DNA from: Fictibacillus nanhaiensis
Lineage (GTDB): Bacteria; Bacillota; Bacilli; Bacillales; Fictibacillaceae
Assembly: GCA_016401345.1 (NCBI GenBank)
Contig: JAEACG010000003.1
Span: 394,677 to 458,676, forward strand
Direction of reading: 5' to 3'
Length of the DNA: 64,000 bases
Positions 30,761 through 39,801 of the stretch are shown one piece after another. Both the position numbers and the translations under genes were made by a program. The notes under the pieces are model-generated. The model had not been told where the DNA came from, ran no database searches, and saw only the letters and a list, made by a program, of their open reading frames with translations. Numbering within the stretch: position 1 is the stretch's first letter; every line of letters begins with the position of its first letter.

Positions 30761-30836
30761 AGTTTAGCAATATATCTGATAGAAGTCAATCAAAAACACG
30801 AACATTAAAAGATAAATTAATATTTTCGTTCGTAAT
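30761..30836 (-). promoter_or_regulatory. purA promoter with candidate PurR boxes
   Basis: On the minus strand TTGACT (30784-30789) and TAAACT (30761-30766) are spaced by 17 bases. Directly upstream CGAAC (30799-30803) and GTTCG (30828-30832) form an inverted pair in AT-rich DNA, the layout of paired PurBoxes. The flanks match the AWWWCCGAACWWT consensus only partly. Confidence 0.6.
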
Positions 30837-30916
30837 AATTTTACATTTCTATAGCCAAAAGATCGAAAACCTTATCGTATCCTGTAGTATTCACCTTTTT
30901 TAGGAGGTACGATTAC

Positions 30917-31321
30917 TTGCTTATCGAAAAATTAATGGTGGCTTATATGGATACAAAAGCAAACCACATCTATTATTTAGACAAAAATGAACAAACGATA
31001 CTGCTTGATGCGATCGAAACCGGTGGCCTTCCCAACCTAGAATTTCTAGATACCGAAGAACCAGACCGATTTATTGAGATTCCAAAGGTGATGAACATTG
31101 AATCCTTCAGCTGGATGGTTGAATTTGAGAGCTTTCATCAAGACAGCGAACTGCTTCACGCTTTAAATGAGGATGAGCCTTTCAAACGTTTTACCGATAA
31201 AGTGATTGAGCTCGGTTTACATGAAAAATGGCAGACGTTTCAAAAAGATAAAGTGAAAAACAGAATAGAAATGTGGTTAATAGAAAATAAAGTAATAGAA
31301 ATGCAAAAGCAGCCGGAATAA
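30917..31321 (+). CDS. UPF0158 family protein
   Basis: A 134-residue acidic protein of the UPF0158 family with the pattern VAYMDTKANHIYYLDK, IEIPKVMNIESFSWMVEF and LHEKWQTFQKDKVKNRIEMWL. Function unknown. The TTG start has a strong AGGAGG nine bases upstream. It is a single plus-strand gene convergent with dnaB, with which its terminator overlaps. Confidence 0.82.
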   Translation: MLIEKLMVAYMDTKANHIYYLDKNEQTILLDAIETGGLPNLEFLDTEEPDRFIEIPKVMNIESFSWMVEFESFHQDSELLHALNEDEPFKRFTDKVIELGLHEKWQTFQKDKVKNRIEMWLIENKVIEMQKQPE

Positions 31322-31345
31322 ATTCCAGCTGCTTTTTTTATGCGC
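31308..31345 (+). terminator. Terminator of the UPF0158 gene
   Basis: AGCAGCCGGAAT pairs with ATTCCAGCTGCT (one internal bulge) and is followed by seven T. It overlaps the 3' end of the convergent dnaB gene. Confidence 0.85.
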
Positions 31346-32702
31346 CCGGCGGTATGGCACTCTCATCGTGCCGCCTATCCAGGTTAACGAACTTATTATA
31401 TTCTTTTACGAAAGCGAGCTCTACCGTTCCTGTTGGACCGTTACGCTGCTTAGCGATGATGATCTCAATGATGTTCTTCGCTTCTGATTCTTTATCGTAA
31501 TAATCGTCACGATATAGAAAGGCAACGATATCGGCATCCTGCTCGATGGAACCTGATTCACGGATATCGGACATCATCGGCCGCTTGTCCTGACGGGATT
31601 CAACACCACGAGATAGCTGAGAAAGGGCGATAACCGGCACTTCCAGCTCACGAGCAAGTGCTTTTAGTGAACGAGAGATCTCAGAAACCTCCTGTTGGCG
31701 GTTTTCGCCTGATTTCCCGCTACCCATAATAAGCTGCAAGTAATCGATCAAAATCATACCAAGACCCTTCTCCTGCTTCAGGCGACGGCATTTAGCACGA
31801 ATATCATTAATACGAATACCCGGCGTATCATCGATGTAGATACCAGCTGCTGACAGGCTTCCCATAGCCATCGTAAGCTTTTGCCAGTCTTCGGGTAACA
31901 AAGACCCTGTACGAAGTCGCTGTGCATCTAGATTACCCTCTGCACAAAGCATACGCATGACAAGCTGTTCAGCACCCATCTCTAGGCTGAATATAGCCAC
32001 ATTCTCCTCTGTCTTTGTTGCAACGTTCTGCGCGATGTTCAGAGCAAACGCGGTTTTACCTACGGATGGACGAGCGGCAACGATGATTAGATCGTTTCGC
32101 TGAAAGCCAGCCGTCATTCGGTCCAAGTCATTAAACCCGGTCGGTATCCCCGTAATATCACCTTTACGGTTATGAAGAGCTTCAATGTTATCGTAAGCGT
32201 GAACCAAGACATCCTTAATCGCTGTAAAAGCACTCGTGTTCTTCCGGTTCGCTACTTCTAAGATCGACTTTTCCGCTTCGTTTAAGATCGCTTCTACTTC
32301 TTCTTCACGCGCATAGCTGTTCGCTGTAATATCAGTCGCTGTACGAATCAACCGGCGAAGAAGAGATTTTTCTTCAACGATCTTGCTGTAATACTCAATG
32401 TTCGCAGCCGTCGGAGAACTATCAGCTAACTCCGTTAAGAAGGACAAGCCGCCGACTTCATCCAGCTGGTTCTTATCCTGAAGCTCTGACGTAACCGTGA
32501 TCAGATCGACCGGCTCGCCTTTTGCGTTAAGATCGAGCATCACGCGATAGATTCTTTGATGAGTAGCACGGTAAAAATCTTCCGGAAGCAGAATCTCAGA
32601 TGCCGTAATAAGAGCTTCGGGCTCTAAAAAGATCGCACCAAGAACAGCCTGCTCCGCTTCAATATTCTGCGGCGGTATACGGTCAGCAAATAAATCACTC
32701 AT
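31338..32702 (-). CDS. dnaB: Replicative DNA helicase (DnaB; DnaC in B. subtilis)
   Basis: The 454-residue hexameric 5'-3' helicase that unwinds DNA at the fork. The N-terminal primase-interacting domain begins PPQNIEAEQAVLGAIF. The RecA-like motor has Walker A ARPSVGKTAF (K216), Walker B MILIDYLQLI and the DIRESGSIEQDAD loop, and ends with KQRNGPTGTVEL. No intein is seen. Length is normal. It lies upstream of rplI-gdpP but is separated from them by repeat copy C. Confidence 0.98.
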   Translation of the reverse strand: MSDLFADRIPPQNIEAEQAVLGAIFLEPEALITASEILLPEDFYRATHQRIYRVMLDLNAKGEPVDLITVTSELQDKNQLDEVGGLSFLTELADSSPTAANIEYYSKIVEEKSLLRRLIRTATDITANSYAREEEVEAILNEAEKSILEVANRKNTSAFTAIKDVLVHAYDNIEALHNRKGDITGIPTGFNDLDRMTAGFQRNDLIIVAARPSVGKTAFALNIAQNVATKTEENVAIFSLEMGAEQLVMRMLCAEGNLDAQRLRTGSLLPEDWQKLTMAMGSLSAAGIYIDDTPGIRINDIRAKCRRLKQEKGLGMILIDYLQLIMGSGKSGENRQQEVSEISRSLKALARELEVPVIALSQLSRGVESRQDKRPMMSDIRESGSIEQDADIVAFLYRDDYYDKESEAKNIIEIIIAKQRNGPTGTVELAFVKEYNKFVNLDRRHDESAIPPGA

Positions 32703-32785
32703 GTTAGTTCCTCCTTTCCTTACTAGTAATCGTTCGTATATGGTTTAAGAGTTTTAATTAGTTTGGTTTTGGCTCCATGAATAGA

Positions 32786-32912
32786 TTGATCGGAGTGTAA
32801 GATGCGAGACTCCTGGGGGATCAGCGGGGCAGGTGAGACTCTTAACAGCGCTATGCGCTAAGAGACTCACCGCACGCCCCCCGGAAAGCGAGCATCTGAA
32901 ACGGAGATCAAC
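32786..32912 (+). repeat. Palindromic repeat element, copy C
   Basis: A variant copy in which the outer stem reads CTGGGGG/CCCCCCGG instead of CTGCGGG/CCCCGCGG. The apical stem is CTCTTAACAGCGC with GCGCTAAGAG. It lies between dnaB and rplI. Confidence 0.9.
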
Positions 32913-32926
32913 GCTTTCTTGGCCCG

Positions 32927-32951
32927 CAAAAAAACCGGGAAAACCCGGCTC
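32927..32951 (-). terminator. rplI terminator
   Basis: On the minus strand GCCGGG(TTTT)CCCGG is followed by TTTTTTT, directly after the rplI stop codon. Confidence 0.85.
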
Positions 32952-32953
32952 TT

Positions 32954-33397
32954 TTATTCTTCTGTTACGTGTACTTTTACAGTCGCCGTAACTTGTTGAT
33001 GCACTTTAATCGAAACATTCGTGTACCCAAGTGCTTTAATCGGCTCAGCAAGCTCGATCTTACGCTTATCAATCTTGATCCCTTGCTCTTTCAAGCCATC
33101 AGCGATCTGTTTGCTTGTAACAGAACCGAAAACGCGGCCACCTTCACCTGTTTTCGTTTTGATCGTAACCGTCATCTCAGCAAGCTTTGCTTTTAACGCT
33201 TCAGCCTCTTCTAATTGAGCTTGTTGTTTCTTCTCTTCGCTCTTCTGTTGGCCTTGAAGTGTTGCCATAGCGCCTGATGTAGCTTCTGAAGCTAAGTTCT
33301 TCGGAAATAAGAAGTTTCGTGCATAGCCTTCAGAAACGTTTTTCACTTCGCCTTTTTTGCCTTTACCCTTTACATCTTGAAGAAAAATTACTTTCAT
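32954..33397 (-). CDS. rplI: 50S ribosomal protein L9
   Basis: 147 residues: the N-terminal RNA-binding domain [21 protein letters not shown] with [12 protein letters not shown], a long central helix ([19 protein letters not shown]) and a C-terminal domain with [20 protein letters not shown]. It binds 23S rRNA near the L1 stalk. The start overlaps the gdpP stop by four bases, as in other Bacillales. Confidence 0.97.
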   Translation of the reverse strand: MKVIFLQDVKGKGKKGEVKNVSEGYARNFLFPKNLASEATSGAMATLQGQQKSEEKKQQAQLEEAEALKAKLAEMTVTIKTKTGEGGRVFGSVTSKQIADGLKEQGIKIDKRKIELAEPIKALGYTNVSIKVHQQVTATVKVHVTEE

Positions 33398-35367
33398 TCC
33401 TCTTCTCCCCCTTCAATATACTCATCAATAATACGTTTTAAATGTATCTCTGCTTCATCAATCGAGCTGTTCTCAATCTGGCAGGCAGCGTTCGTAAGAT
33501 GTCCTCCGCCTTCCAGTCTCTCCATGATCATCTGCACGTTGATGTCCCCAAGCGAACGAGCACTGATGCTTACTTTGCCGTCAATGCGATTTGCAATAAC
33601 AAAGGATGCTTGAATGCCGTTCATGGTTAATAGTATATCTGCCGCCTGAGCGATCACGACTTGATTGTACGCATCCTCAGGAGAGCTCTTGGCAATAACG
33701 ATGCCTTTTTTATAAACATCCGCACTCTCAATGAGCTTGGAACGTCTTGTATACGTGTTTAAATCTTCTTTTAAAAACTTTTGAACAAGAATCGTGTCCG
33801 CACCATGCGCTCTTAAATAAGATGCAGCATCAAACGTACGAGATCCTGTTCTGAGGGTGAAACTCTTCGTATCAACGATAATACCTGCAAGAAGGGCTGT
33901 TGCTTCAAGCATACGCATCTTCAGTCTCTTCGGCTGGTATTCGAGAAGTTCCGTTACGAGTTCTGCTGTAGATGAAGCATACGGTTCCATGTAGACAAGC
34001 ACCGGATCTTTAATAAACTCCTCACCACGGCGATGGTGATCGATGACCACGACATGATCAAGCTTGGATAACAGTTTCTCTTCAATAACCATCGTCGGTT
34101 TATGTGTATCAACTACGACTAGAAGCGTGTCTCTCGATGCGAGCTCGAGTGCTTCTTCAGGCGAGATGAAAAACTTCCAAATCGATTCTGTTTCTTTCAG
34201 CTCATCCATCAAGCGCTGAACCCCGATGTCGATATTCGTTTGATCGAGTACGATATATCCGTCTTTTCCATTTACTTGCGCGACCTTCAAAATCCCGATT
34301 GCAGAACCGATTGAGTCCATATCCGGATTCTTATGCCCCATGATAATCACCTTGTCACTATCTGCTACCAATTCACTCAGAGCATGTGAGATGACGCGGG
34401 CACGTACGCGCGTACGTTTTTCAACAGGATTTGTTTTTCCTCCATAGAAACGTACTTTTCCGTTCGTTTGCTTGATCGCAACCTGGTCGCCTCCGCGTCC
34501 AAGAGCAAGATCTAGACTCGATTGAGATAGCTGTCCGAGCTCAGGCAGTGACGAAGTCCCAGCTGCAACCCCGATACTGAGCGTAAGGGAGATATTCTGC
34601 TTAGCTGTAGATTCTCTAACCTCATCAAGAACGCTGAATTTATTTTTCTCCAACTCATAAAGGATTCGTTGGTTGAATACAGCTAAAAATCGCTCAGAAG
34701 ACGTTCGTTTTAAGAAGATGCCGTGTACGTTCGCCCATTCATTCAACACAGACGTAACTTTTGAATTGATCGTTGATCGAAACTGGTCATCTAGTCCTTG
34801 CGTTACTTCTTCATAGTTATCGAGATAGATAATCGCCATGACCGTTTGTTCTTCATCATACAAACGTTCAAGATCTAACTGCTCGGTCACATCAAAAAAG
34901 TAAAGCAGTCTATCTTCTTTTTTGAAGTTAACTTGAAATCTATGTGTATTAATCTTTATAACTTCTTCCTTCGCATCACTCTTGATATGAGGAATCAGTT
35001 CTTCTGAAACATGGTTTAGAGAATGGCCGATAAAGGACTCTTCTTCAATAAGGGCTCCCATGTATGGATTCGCCCATTCGATCTTAAAATCCTCATCATA
35101 CAAAATAATCCCGATCGGCATTTCCATCAACGCTTCTTCTCCCACCTTCTTCAAGCGGTGAGAAAGCGTCGAAATATAATCGCCCAGCTCCTCCTGAAAA
35201 CTAGCTTCGGCTTTCATGGCATAATAAAACAATCCACCGAGCAGCACGAAGCCTGCCATTCCGATCATCCAATGAAAATACGTGATGATGCTTACCAGAA
35301 CAACAGAAGTTACAAATAAGGCGATGACGGGATAACCATGCCACCGTTTTAGTAAAAACTTTGGCAT
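33394..35367 (-). CDS. gdpP: Cyclic-di-AMP phosphodiesterase GdpP
   Basis: A 657-residue membrane phosphodiesterase that hydrolyses c-di-AMP to pApA. Two N-terminal membrane helices ([34 protein letters not shown]) are followed by a PAS-like domain and a degenerate GGDEF ([12 protein letters not shown]). The catalytic DHH/DHHA1 module shows [28 protein letters not shown] and the late GGGHLTNAA. The gdpP-rplI order with yybS upstream is conserved. Confidence 0.96.
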   Translation of the reverse strand: MPKFLLKRWHGYPVIALFVTSVVLVSIITYFHWMIGMAGFVLLGGLFYYAMKAEASFQEELGDYISTLSHRLKKVGEEALMEMPIGIILYDEDFKIEWANPYMGALIEEESFIGHSLNHVSEELIPHIKSDAKEEVIKINTHRFQVNFKKEDRLLYFFDVTEQLDLERLYDEEQTVMAIIYLDNYEEVTQGLDDQFRSTINSKVTSVLNEWANVHGIFLKRTSSERFLAVFNQRILYELEKNKFSVLDEVRESTAKQNISLTLSIGVAAGTSSLPELGQLSQSSLDLALGRGGDQVAIKQTNGKVRFYGGKTNPVEKRTRVRARVISHALSELVADSDKVIIMGHKNPDMDSIGSAIGILKVAQVNGKDGYIVLDQTNIDIGVQRLMDELKETESIWKFFISPEEALELASRDTLLVVVDTHKPTMVIEEKLLSKLDHVVVIDHHRRGEEFIKDPVLVYMEPYASSTAELVTELLEYQPKRLKMRMLEATALLAGIIVDTKSFTLRTGSRTFDAASYLRAHGADTILVQKFLKEDLNTYTRRSKLIESADVYKKGIVIAKSSPEDAYNQVVIAQAADILLTMNGIQASFVIANRIDGKVSISARSLGDINVQMIMERLEGGGHLTNAACQIENSSIDEAEIHLKRIIDEYIEGGEEE

Positions 35368-35378
35368 ACTTTCAGCTC

Positions 35379-36323
35379 CTACTGTTTTGGTTTCAACCGT
35401 TTTTTGATCATAAACCCTAAATCAATTATACCTAAGAATTTAACGACTTCCAGAGGAATCGGCAGGAAAGAGTTTAGCAAAAACAAGAGTATAATCAACA
35501 ATATGATTCTTTTTCTCTTCCAATTCTTTATCCAGGCATAATAAAAAATAACTGTGAAACCTTGTATTATAAGTACAAACGATAATATCATATACAAATT
35601 TATCGTTACAATATATAAAGACGTACCCTTTTCAGGCATACTGAATGTTAAAACAATCGCTATAATATAATACCACAAAAACGATTTTGGCAGGTTCCAC
35701 TCACGAAACGGAGGGAACGACGGAACATCATAACGCATTCTTTTCATCAGCATTCTTGCTGCGATATGCGTTAAAAAGGCAAGGATGACAGCTCCTCCAA
35801 TAATATATGTCGGAAGCATCATCGGAATTAACTCCGCTTGCTCTTTTAATTTCTCAATCTGTGTAGGATCTTGTCCACCCGATTTATATAAATCTTGGGC
35901 TGTGCCTATCGCACTTTGAAACTGAGTCTCTAATTCTTTTACAAAATTGATACCCATGAAAACTTGAGCGATAGCGAGCGTTCCTAACATGTTCACGATG
36001 TTTGACAGACTCGCCCCAAGGAGAACCGCAAACGCAGGTTTTTTTCTTCTATAAAGTTCCCCCATCACGATTCCTGTCAAACCAGCAAATAGGGTAACGA
36101 TGATACCGTTAAGCCCCGCAAATGCCAGAGACACACCAAATGTGACCGCCCATAGGAGTAATCCCGCTTTAAGATCTTGCCGGTACAGATAAATGATAAA
36201 CGGGAGCGGCAAAATAAATAACGAGACCAAGCTAAATAACGGTATGTACATACTGATCAAAAAAAGAAGCGTATAAATGCCTGAAACAACGGCACCTTCC
36301 ACCAATACTTTAGTATTGCGCAT
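35379..36323 (-). CDS. yybS: YybS-type DUF2232 membrane protein
   Basis: A 314-residue multi-pass membrane protein of the DUF2232 family with about eight hydrophobic segments (GLTGIVMGELYRRKKPAFAVLLG and RFPPFREWN-like patterns appear as VPSFPPFREWNLPK). It lies 11 bases upstream of gdpP in the same direction, as in B. subtilis. A role in sporulation has been suggested for relatives; the molecular function is unknown. GAGGTGAATC precedes the ATG. Confidence 0.88.
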   Translation of the reverse strand: MRNTKVLVEGAVVSGIYTLLFLISMYIPLFSLVSLFILPLPFIIYLYRQDLKAGLLLWAVTFGVSLAFAGLNGIIVTLFAGLTGIVMGELYRRKKPAFAVLLGASLSNIVNMLGTLAIAQVFMGINFVKELETQFQSAIGTAQDLYKSGGQDPTQIEKLKEQAELIPMMLPTYIIGGAVILAFLTHIAARMLMKRMRYDVPSFPPFREWNLPKSFLWYYIIAIVLTFSMPEKGTSLYIVTINLYMILSFVLIIQGFTVIFYYAWIKNWKRKRIILLIILLFLLNSFLPIPLEVVKFLGIIDLGFMIKKRLKPKQ

Positions 36324-36598
36324 GATTCACCTCATAAAATTCTTCATATGTTCTAATTGTAGTGACATAACCGCTGTAATTCAACTTAAACGATAATTCT
36401 AGCATAGACGTACTTGAAGAGAAGTAAACAAATTATGGAAGGTTTGCTTGAGCTGGGTCAGAAATAGGTGATATTCACGTGTTTTCATGGAAATGATGTG
36501 TGAAAATGTTATGAGATGGTGTGGGAATCTACTACGATGGTTCAATAGAGGCTGATTCGGCCATTTCACTGCCGTTTTTTCATATGTGAAGATGAGGA

Positions 36599-36661
36599 AT
36601 CCTAAAGTTTTAGCGGTTTATCCACGAGTTTTAGGCTTTTATCCACGAGTCTACAATCCTC
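36599..36661 (+). repeat. Array of 21-base units, word TATCCACGAG
   Basis: Three units, AATCCTAAAGTTTTAGCGG.., TATCCACGAGTTTTAGGC.. and TATCCACGAGTCTACAATC.., each 21 bases long. A TCGACAAAAG tail follows. It lies in the gap between yybS and rpsR. Confidence 0.8.
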
Positions 36662-36696
36662 GACAAAAGTCGACGCCCTACTGCTACCTTTTAATC

Positions 36697-36731
36697 ACAA
36701 AAAAACGCAGCCAGGAAACCCAGCTGCGTTC
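36697..36731 (-). terminator. rpsF-ssb-rpsR operon terminator
   Basis: On the minus strand AACGCAGCTGGG pairs with CCTGGCTGCGTT around a short loop, followed by TTTTTTT. It sits 12 bases after the rpsR stop codon. Confidence 0.88.
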
Positions 36732-36742
36732 TTTAAACGTTC

Positions 36743-36976
36743 TTATTCAGATACATATGGTAACAATGCCATGTGACGAGAGCGTTTGATCGCACGAGTC
36801 AATTGACGTTGATATTTAGCAGATGTACCAGTTACACGACGAGGAAGAATCTTACCGCGCTCAGAAACGAAACGCTTTAAAAGATCAGTGTCCTTGTAGT
36901 CGATGTAAGTGATTTTGTTTACAGTGAAGAAACAAACCTTACGACGCTTTTGGCGTCCACCACGACGTCCAGCCAT
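36743..36976 (-). CDS. rpsR: 30S ribosomal protein S18
   Basis: 77 residues with the S18 core [36 protein letters not shown] and [11 protein letters not shown]. It binds S6 and the central domain of 16S rRNA. The N-terminal KRRKVCFF leaves one cysteine, so it is not the full four-Cys zinc form. GGAGGGG precedes the ATG. Last gene of the rpsF-ssb-rpsR operon. Confidence 0.98.
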   Translation of the reverse strand: MAGRRGGRQKRRKVCFFTVNKITYIDYKDTDLLKRFVSERGKILPRRVTGTSAKYQRQLTRAIKRSRHMALLPYVSE

Positions 36977-37033
36977 AGTTGGTCCCCTCCTTTAGTTTTA
37001 TTTTATATATTCCGATTCATAGTTTACGTTAGT

Positions 37034-37579
37034 TTAAAATGGCAAATCGTCATCAGAGATGTCGATCGGGGTGCCATCATTTGCAAACGGGTCATCGTTG
37101 AAGTTATTACGTTTTGGATTCTGCTGTTGTTGCTGTCCTCCAAAGCCGTTGTCACTTCCATAGCTGCGGTTCTGATTTTGCTGCCCAAATCCGCGGTCAT
37201 TTGATGGTCCACCAAAGTTGTTGCTGTTGCCTTGATATTGCTGGCCTCCAGCATTAGCGTTTTTAGGTTCAAGGAATTGAACACTTTCTGCCATTACTTC
37301 AGTAACATACACTCTTTGACCCTGCTGGTTCTCGTAAGAACGAGTTTGCAAACGTCCATCCACTCCTGCAAGCGATCCCTTTTTCAAGAAGTTCGCTACA
37401 TTTTCAGCGGGCTTACGCCATACGACACAGTTAATGAAATCTGCTTCGCGCTCACCTTGCTGATTCGAAAAAGGTCGATTGACAGCAAGTGTGAAGTTAG
37501 CAACTGCCACACCGTTTGGAGTGTACTTTAATTCTGGGTCTTTTGTTAAACGTCCCACCAGTACTACTCGATTTAGCAT
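37034..37579 (-). CDS. ssb: Single-stranded DNA-binding protein SSB
   Basis: 181 residues: an N-terminal OB fold ([41 protein letters not shown]), a glycine/asparagine/glutamine-rich linker (about 110-165) and the C-terminal tip DISDDDLPF that recruits replication and repair proteins. It protects single-stranded DNA. Between rpsF and rpsR as usual. Confidence 0.98.
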   Translation of the reverse strand: MLNRVVLVGRLTKDPELKYTPNGVAVANFTLAVNRPFSNQQGEREADFINCVVWRKPAENVANFLKKGSLAGVDGRLQTRSYENQQGQRVYVTEVMAESVQFLEPKNANAGGQQYQGNSNNFGGPSNDRGFGQQNQNRSYGSDNGFGGQQQQQNPKRNNFNDDPFANDGTPIDISDDDLPF

Positions 37580-37600
37580 TCAGAACCACTCCTTAAAGGA

Positions 37601-37891
37601 TTAATTTCTTTCGTCTACGATTGTCATGAAACGAAGAACATCTTCGTTGATCTTCATAAGACGGTCGAATTCATTAATCGCTTCGTTTGGAGCGTTAACT
37701 TCCAATAGCGTGTAATATCCATCGCGGAAGTCATTGATTTCGTAAGCTAAACGCTTTTTACCCATTTCCTTTTCGTTCGCGATCTCCGCACCGTTGTCAG
37801 TTAGGATGCTTTTCGCACGCTCTTTCGTTGCCTTAAGAGCTTCCTCTTCGATATTCGGACGGACGATGTACATAATTTCGTACTTTTTCAT
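37601..37891 (-). CDS. rpsF: 30S ribosomal protein S6
   Basis: 96 residues: [20 protein letters not shown] and [21 protein letters not shown] are the S6 core. The ATG at 37891 directly follows AAAGGAGGTGAACGG; longer upstream starts read through the leader and are rejected. First gene of the operon; S6 with S18 may repress it through the leader hairpin. Confidence 0.98.
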   Translation of the reverse strand: MKKYEIMYIVRPNIEEEALKATKERAKSILTDNGAEIANEKEMGKKRLAYEINDFRDGYYTLLEVNAPNEAINEFDRLMKINEDVLRFMTIVDERN

Positions 37892-37902
37892 TCCGTTCAC
37901 CT

Positions 37903-37927
37903 CCTTTTGGTCTAAGCGGCCCAAAAA
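37903..37927 (-). promoter_or_regulatory. Candidate S6:S18-binding leader hairpin
   Basis: Just before the rpsF ribosome binding site the minus strand reads TTTTGGGCCGCTTAGACCAAAA. TTTTGG/CCAAAA form a stem enclosing a CCG trinucleotide, the feature described for the autoregulatory S6:S18 motif. The match is by eye; the stem partly overlaps the Shine-Dalgarno region. Confidence 0.5.
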
Positions 37928-37994
37928 CAAATATTTAAGGGCAAGGAGAAAATCATCATAACAGTATTTGTTGACAATTAACTCACAATAAAGA

Positions 37995-38023
37995 ATTATA
38001 TCAAAACATCTTCCATAAAACAA
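37995..38023 (-). promoter_or_regulatory. rpsF operon promoter
   Basis: On the minus strand TTGTTT (38018-38023) and TATAAT (37995-38000) are spaced by 17 bases, giving a leader of about 95 bases. Confidence 0.65.
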
Positions 38024-38149
38024 GCACCTCTTAAAAGAAAGCATAAAAAAGAGGAAAAGCGATTGCTTTTCCTTCGTTTTTCTAGATTACTCGGGCTGTA
38101 TTCTTTAAATTGCTCTGAGATTAGTGTTGTAAAAAACTTCACTGACAAG

Positions 38150-38277
38150 TTGATTGAAGTGGAAGGTGCGAGACTCCTGGGGGATCAGCGGGACAGGTGA
38201 GCCACCTAACAGCGCAAAGCGCTAGGTGGCTCACCGCACGCCCCCCGGAAAGCGAAGCACCTGCAACGTAAATCAAC
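38150..38277 (+). repeat. Palindromic repeat element, copy D
   Basis: The outer stem is of the CTGGGGG/CCCCCCGG type, as in copy C. The apical stem is CACCTAACAGCGC with GCGCTAGGTGG. It lies directly after the ychF stop codon on the opposite strand. Confidence 0.9.
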
Positions 38278-38294
38278 CTCTTCCTGTCGTTTTT

Positions 38295-39392
38295 TTAAAC
38301 ATTAAAACGGAAATGAACAACATCTCCATCTTTCATCTCATATTCCTTACCTTCAAGACGCACCTTACCTTTTTCTTTAGCAGCTGCCATGTTGCCAGCA
38401 GCCATCAGATCATCATAAGCCACAATCTCTGCACGAATAAATCCTCTTTCAAAGTCCGTGTGAATGATTCCTGCACATGCAGGAGCCTTCATCCCTTTAC
38501 GGAACGTCCATGCGCGTACTTCTTGAACTCCCGCTGTAAAGTAAGTAGCTAGACCAAGAAGAGAATATGAAGCACGGATCAGCTTATCAAGACCTGCTTC
38601 TTCAATGCCTAGTTCACCTAAGAATGCCATCTTTTCGTCGCCATCAAGCTCAGCGATTTCTTCTTCTACTTTTGCACAGATTACGATAACTTCTGCATTT
38701 TCACGAGCCGCATATTCTTTAACCGCTTCAACATGCTCGTTCGTTCCTTCTAAAAGCTCATCTTCACTTACGTTAGCAACGTAAAGGATCGGCTTCATTG
38801 TAAGAAGGTGCATCGTGTGAACAATCTTCTTCTCTTCAGGTGTTAGATCAACACTTCGTGCAGGAAGTTCTTGCATAAGAGCTTCTTTGATCTTTGAAAG
38901 AACAGCAAACTCAGCTACAGCTTCTTTGTCTTTAGACTTTGCAAGCTTTTCAACACGTGCAACACGCTTATCAATAGACTCAAGGTCTGCAAAGATAAGC
39001 TCTAGGTTGATAACTTCAATATCATCGATCGGATTAACTTTTCCGTGAACGTGCGTGATGTTTTCATCATCAAAACAACGAACAACTTGAAGGATCGCAT
39101 CTGTTTGACGGATGTGAGATAAGAATTTGTTTCCTAACCCTTCTCCTTTACTCGCACCTTTTACGATTCCAGCGATGTCTGTAAACTCAAAAGTTGTAGG
39201 TACTACTTTTTTCGGCTGTACCATCTCTGTTAATTTTTGAAGACGGTGGTCAGGTACTTCAACGATTCCAACGTTTGGATCGATCGTACAGAACGGATAG
39301 TTAGCAGATTCAGCACCTGCTTGTGTAATAGCATTAAACAATGTAGATTTACCAACGTTCGGTAAACCAACGATTCCAGTTGTAAGAGCCAC
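38295..39392 (-). CDS. ychF: Redox-regulated ATPase YchF (Obg family)
   Basis: A 365-residue Obg-family P-loop ATPase that binds ribosomes and favours ATP over GTP. Walker A is GLPNVGKST (8-16), with DIAGIVKGASKGEGLGNKFL and a C-terminal TGS domain (RAWTFRKGMKAPACAGIIHTDF). The usual NKxD is replaced by a sequence near LYVANVSED, consistent with ATP specificity. The start is a GTG with GAGGAGTG upstream. Confidence 0.97.
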   Translation of the reverse strand: MALTTGIVGLPNVGKSTLFNAITQAGAESANYPFCTIDPNVGIVEVPDHRLQKLTEMVQPKKVVPTTFEFTDIAGIVKGASKGEGLGNKFLSHIRQTDAILQVVRCFDDENITHVHGKVNPIDDIEVINLELIFADLESIDKRVARVEKLAKSKDKEAVAEFAVLSKIKEALMQELPARSVDLTPEEKKIVHTMHLLTMKPILYVANVSEDELLEGTNEHVEAVKEYAARENAEVIVICAKVEEEIAELDGDEKMAFLGELGIEEAGLDKLIRASYSLLGLATYFTAGVQEVRAWTFRKGMKAPACAGIIHTDFERGFIRAEIVAYDDLMAAGNMAAAKEKGKVRLEGKEYEMKDGDVVHFRFNV

Positions 39393-39489
39393 TGTTCATT
39401 CACTCCTCTGTTTTATATAAAGCTTAGAAATCCTAAGACTTTTCATCGTAATAAAAAAATATCCTTCCCAATTATAGGTTTTATCATCT

Positions 39490-39527
39490 TAAAAAACAAG
39501 AAGAACCGGGTCGTGTAACCCGGTTCG
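39490..39527 (-). terminator. Terminator between the DUF951 gene and ychF
   Basis: On the minus strand GAACCGGGT pairs with ACCCGGTTC, then TTCTTGTTTTTT. It separates the DUF951 gene from ychF. Confidence 0.8.
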
Positions 39528-39566
39528 AACGTTTAATCATTTTTTAAAATTATATCGCGTGTTTTT

Positions 39567-39582
39567 TGTTTCACGTGAAACA
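39567..39582. other. parS centromere site 1
   Basis: TGTTTCACGTGAAACA is a perfect 16-base palindrome and an exact match to the ParB/Spo0J consensus TGTTNCACGTGAAACA. It is intergenic, about 3 kb from the parB gene. Confidence 0.95.
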
Positions 39583-39589
39583 GGAATTG

Positions 39590-39787
39590 TTACTCGCCTG
39601 GAGAGGATAAGACTTTCTTAATTTTCTTAGCGAACTCCGCTCTTGGCAGCATCACGCTATGCTGACATCCCATGCATTTAATCCTTATATCCGCACCCAT
39701 ACGAATCACTTTCCAACGATTCGTTCCACATGGATGCTGCTTCTTCATTTCTACTTCATCGTGAAGTTGAAATTCTTTTTGCTGCAT
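39590..39787 (-). CDS. DUF951 family small protein
   Basis: A 65-residue conserved protein: LHDEVEMKKQHPCGTNRWKVIRMGADIRIKC then GCQHSVMLPR. Two cysteine pairs (PCGTN and KCMGC) suggest metal or nucleic-acid binding. It is regularly found next to ychF and an MscS-type gene in Firmicutes. Function unknown. GGGAGAG precedes the ATG. Confidence 0.9.
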   Translation of the reverse strand: MQQKEFQLHDEVEMKKQHPCGTNRWKVIRMGADIRIKCMGCQHSVMLPRAEFAKKIKKVLSSPGE

Positions 39788-39801
39788 ACTTCAGCTCTCC
39801 C

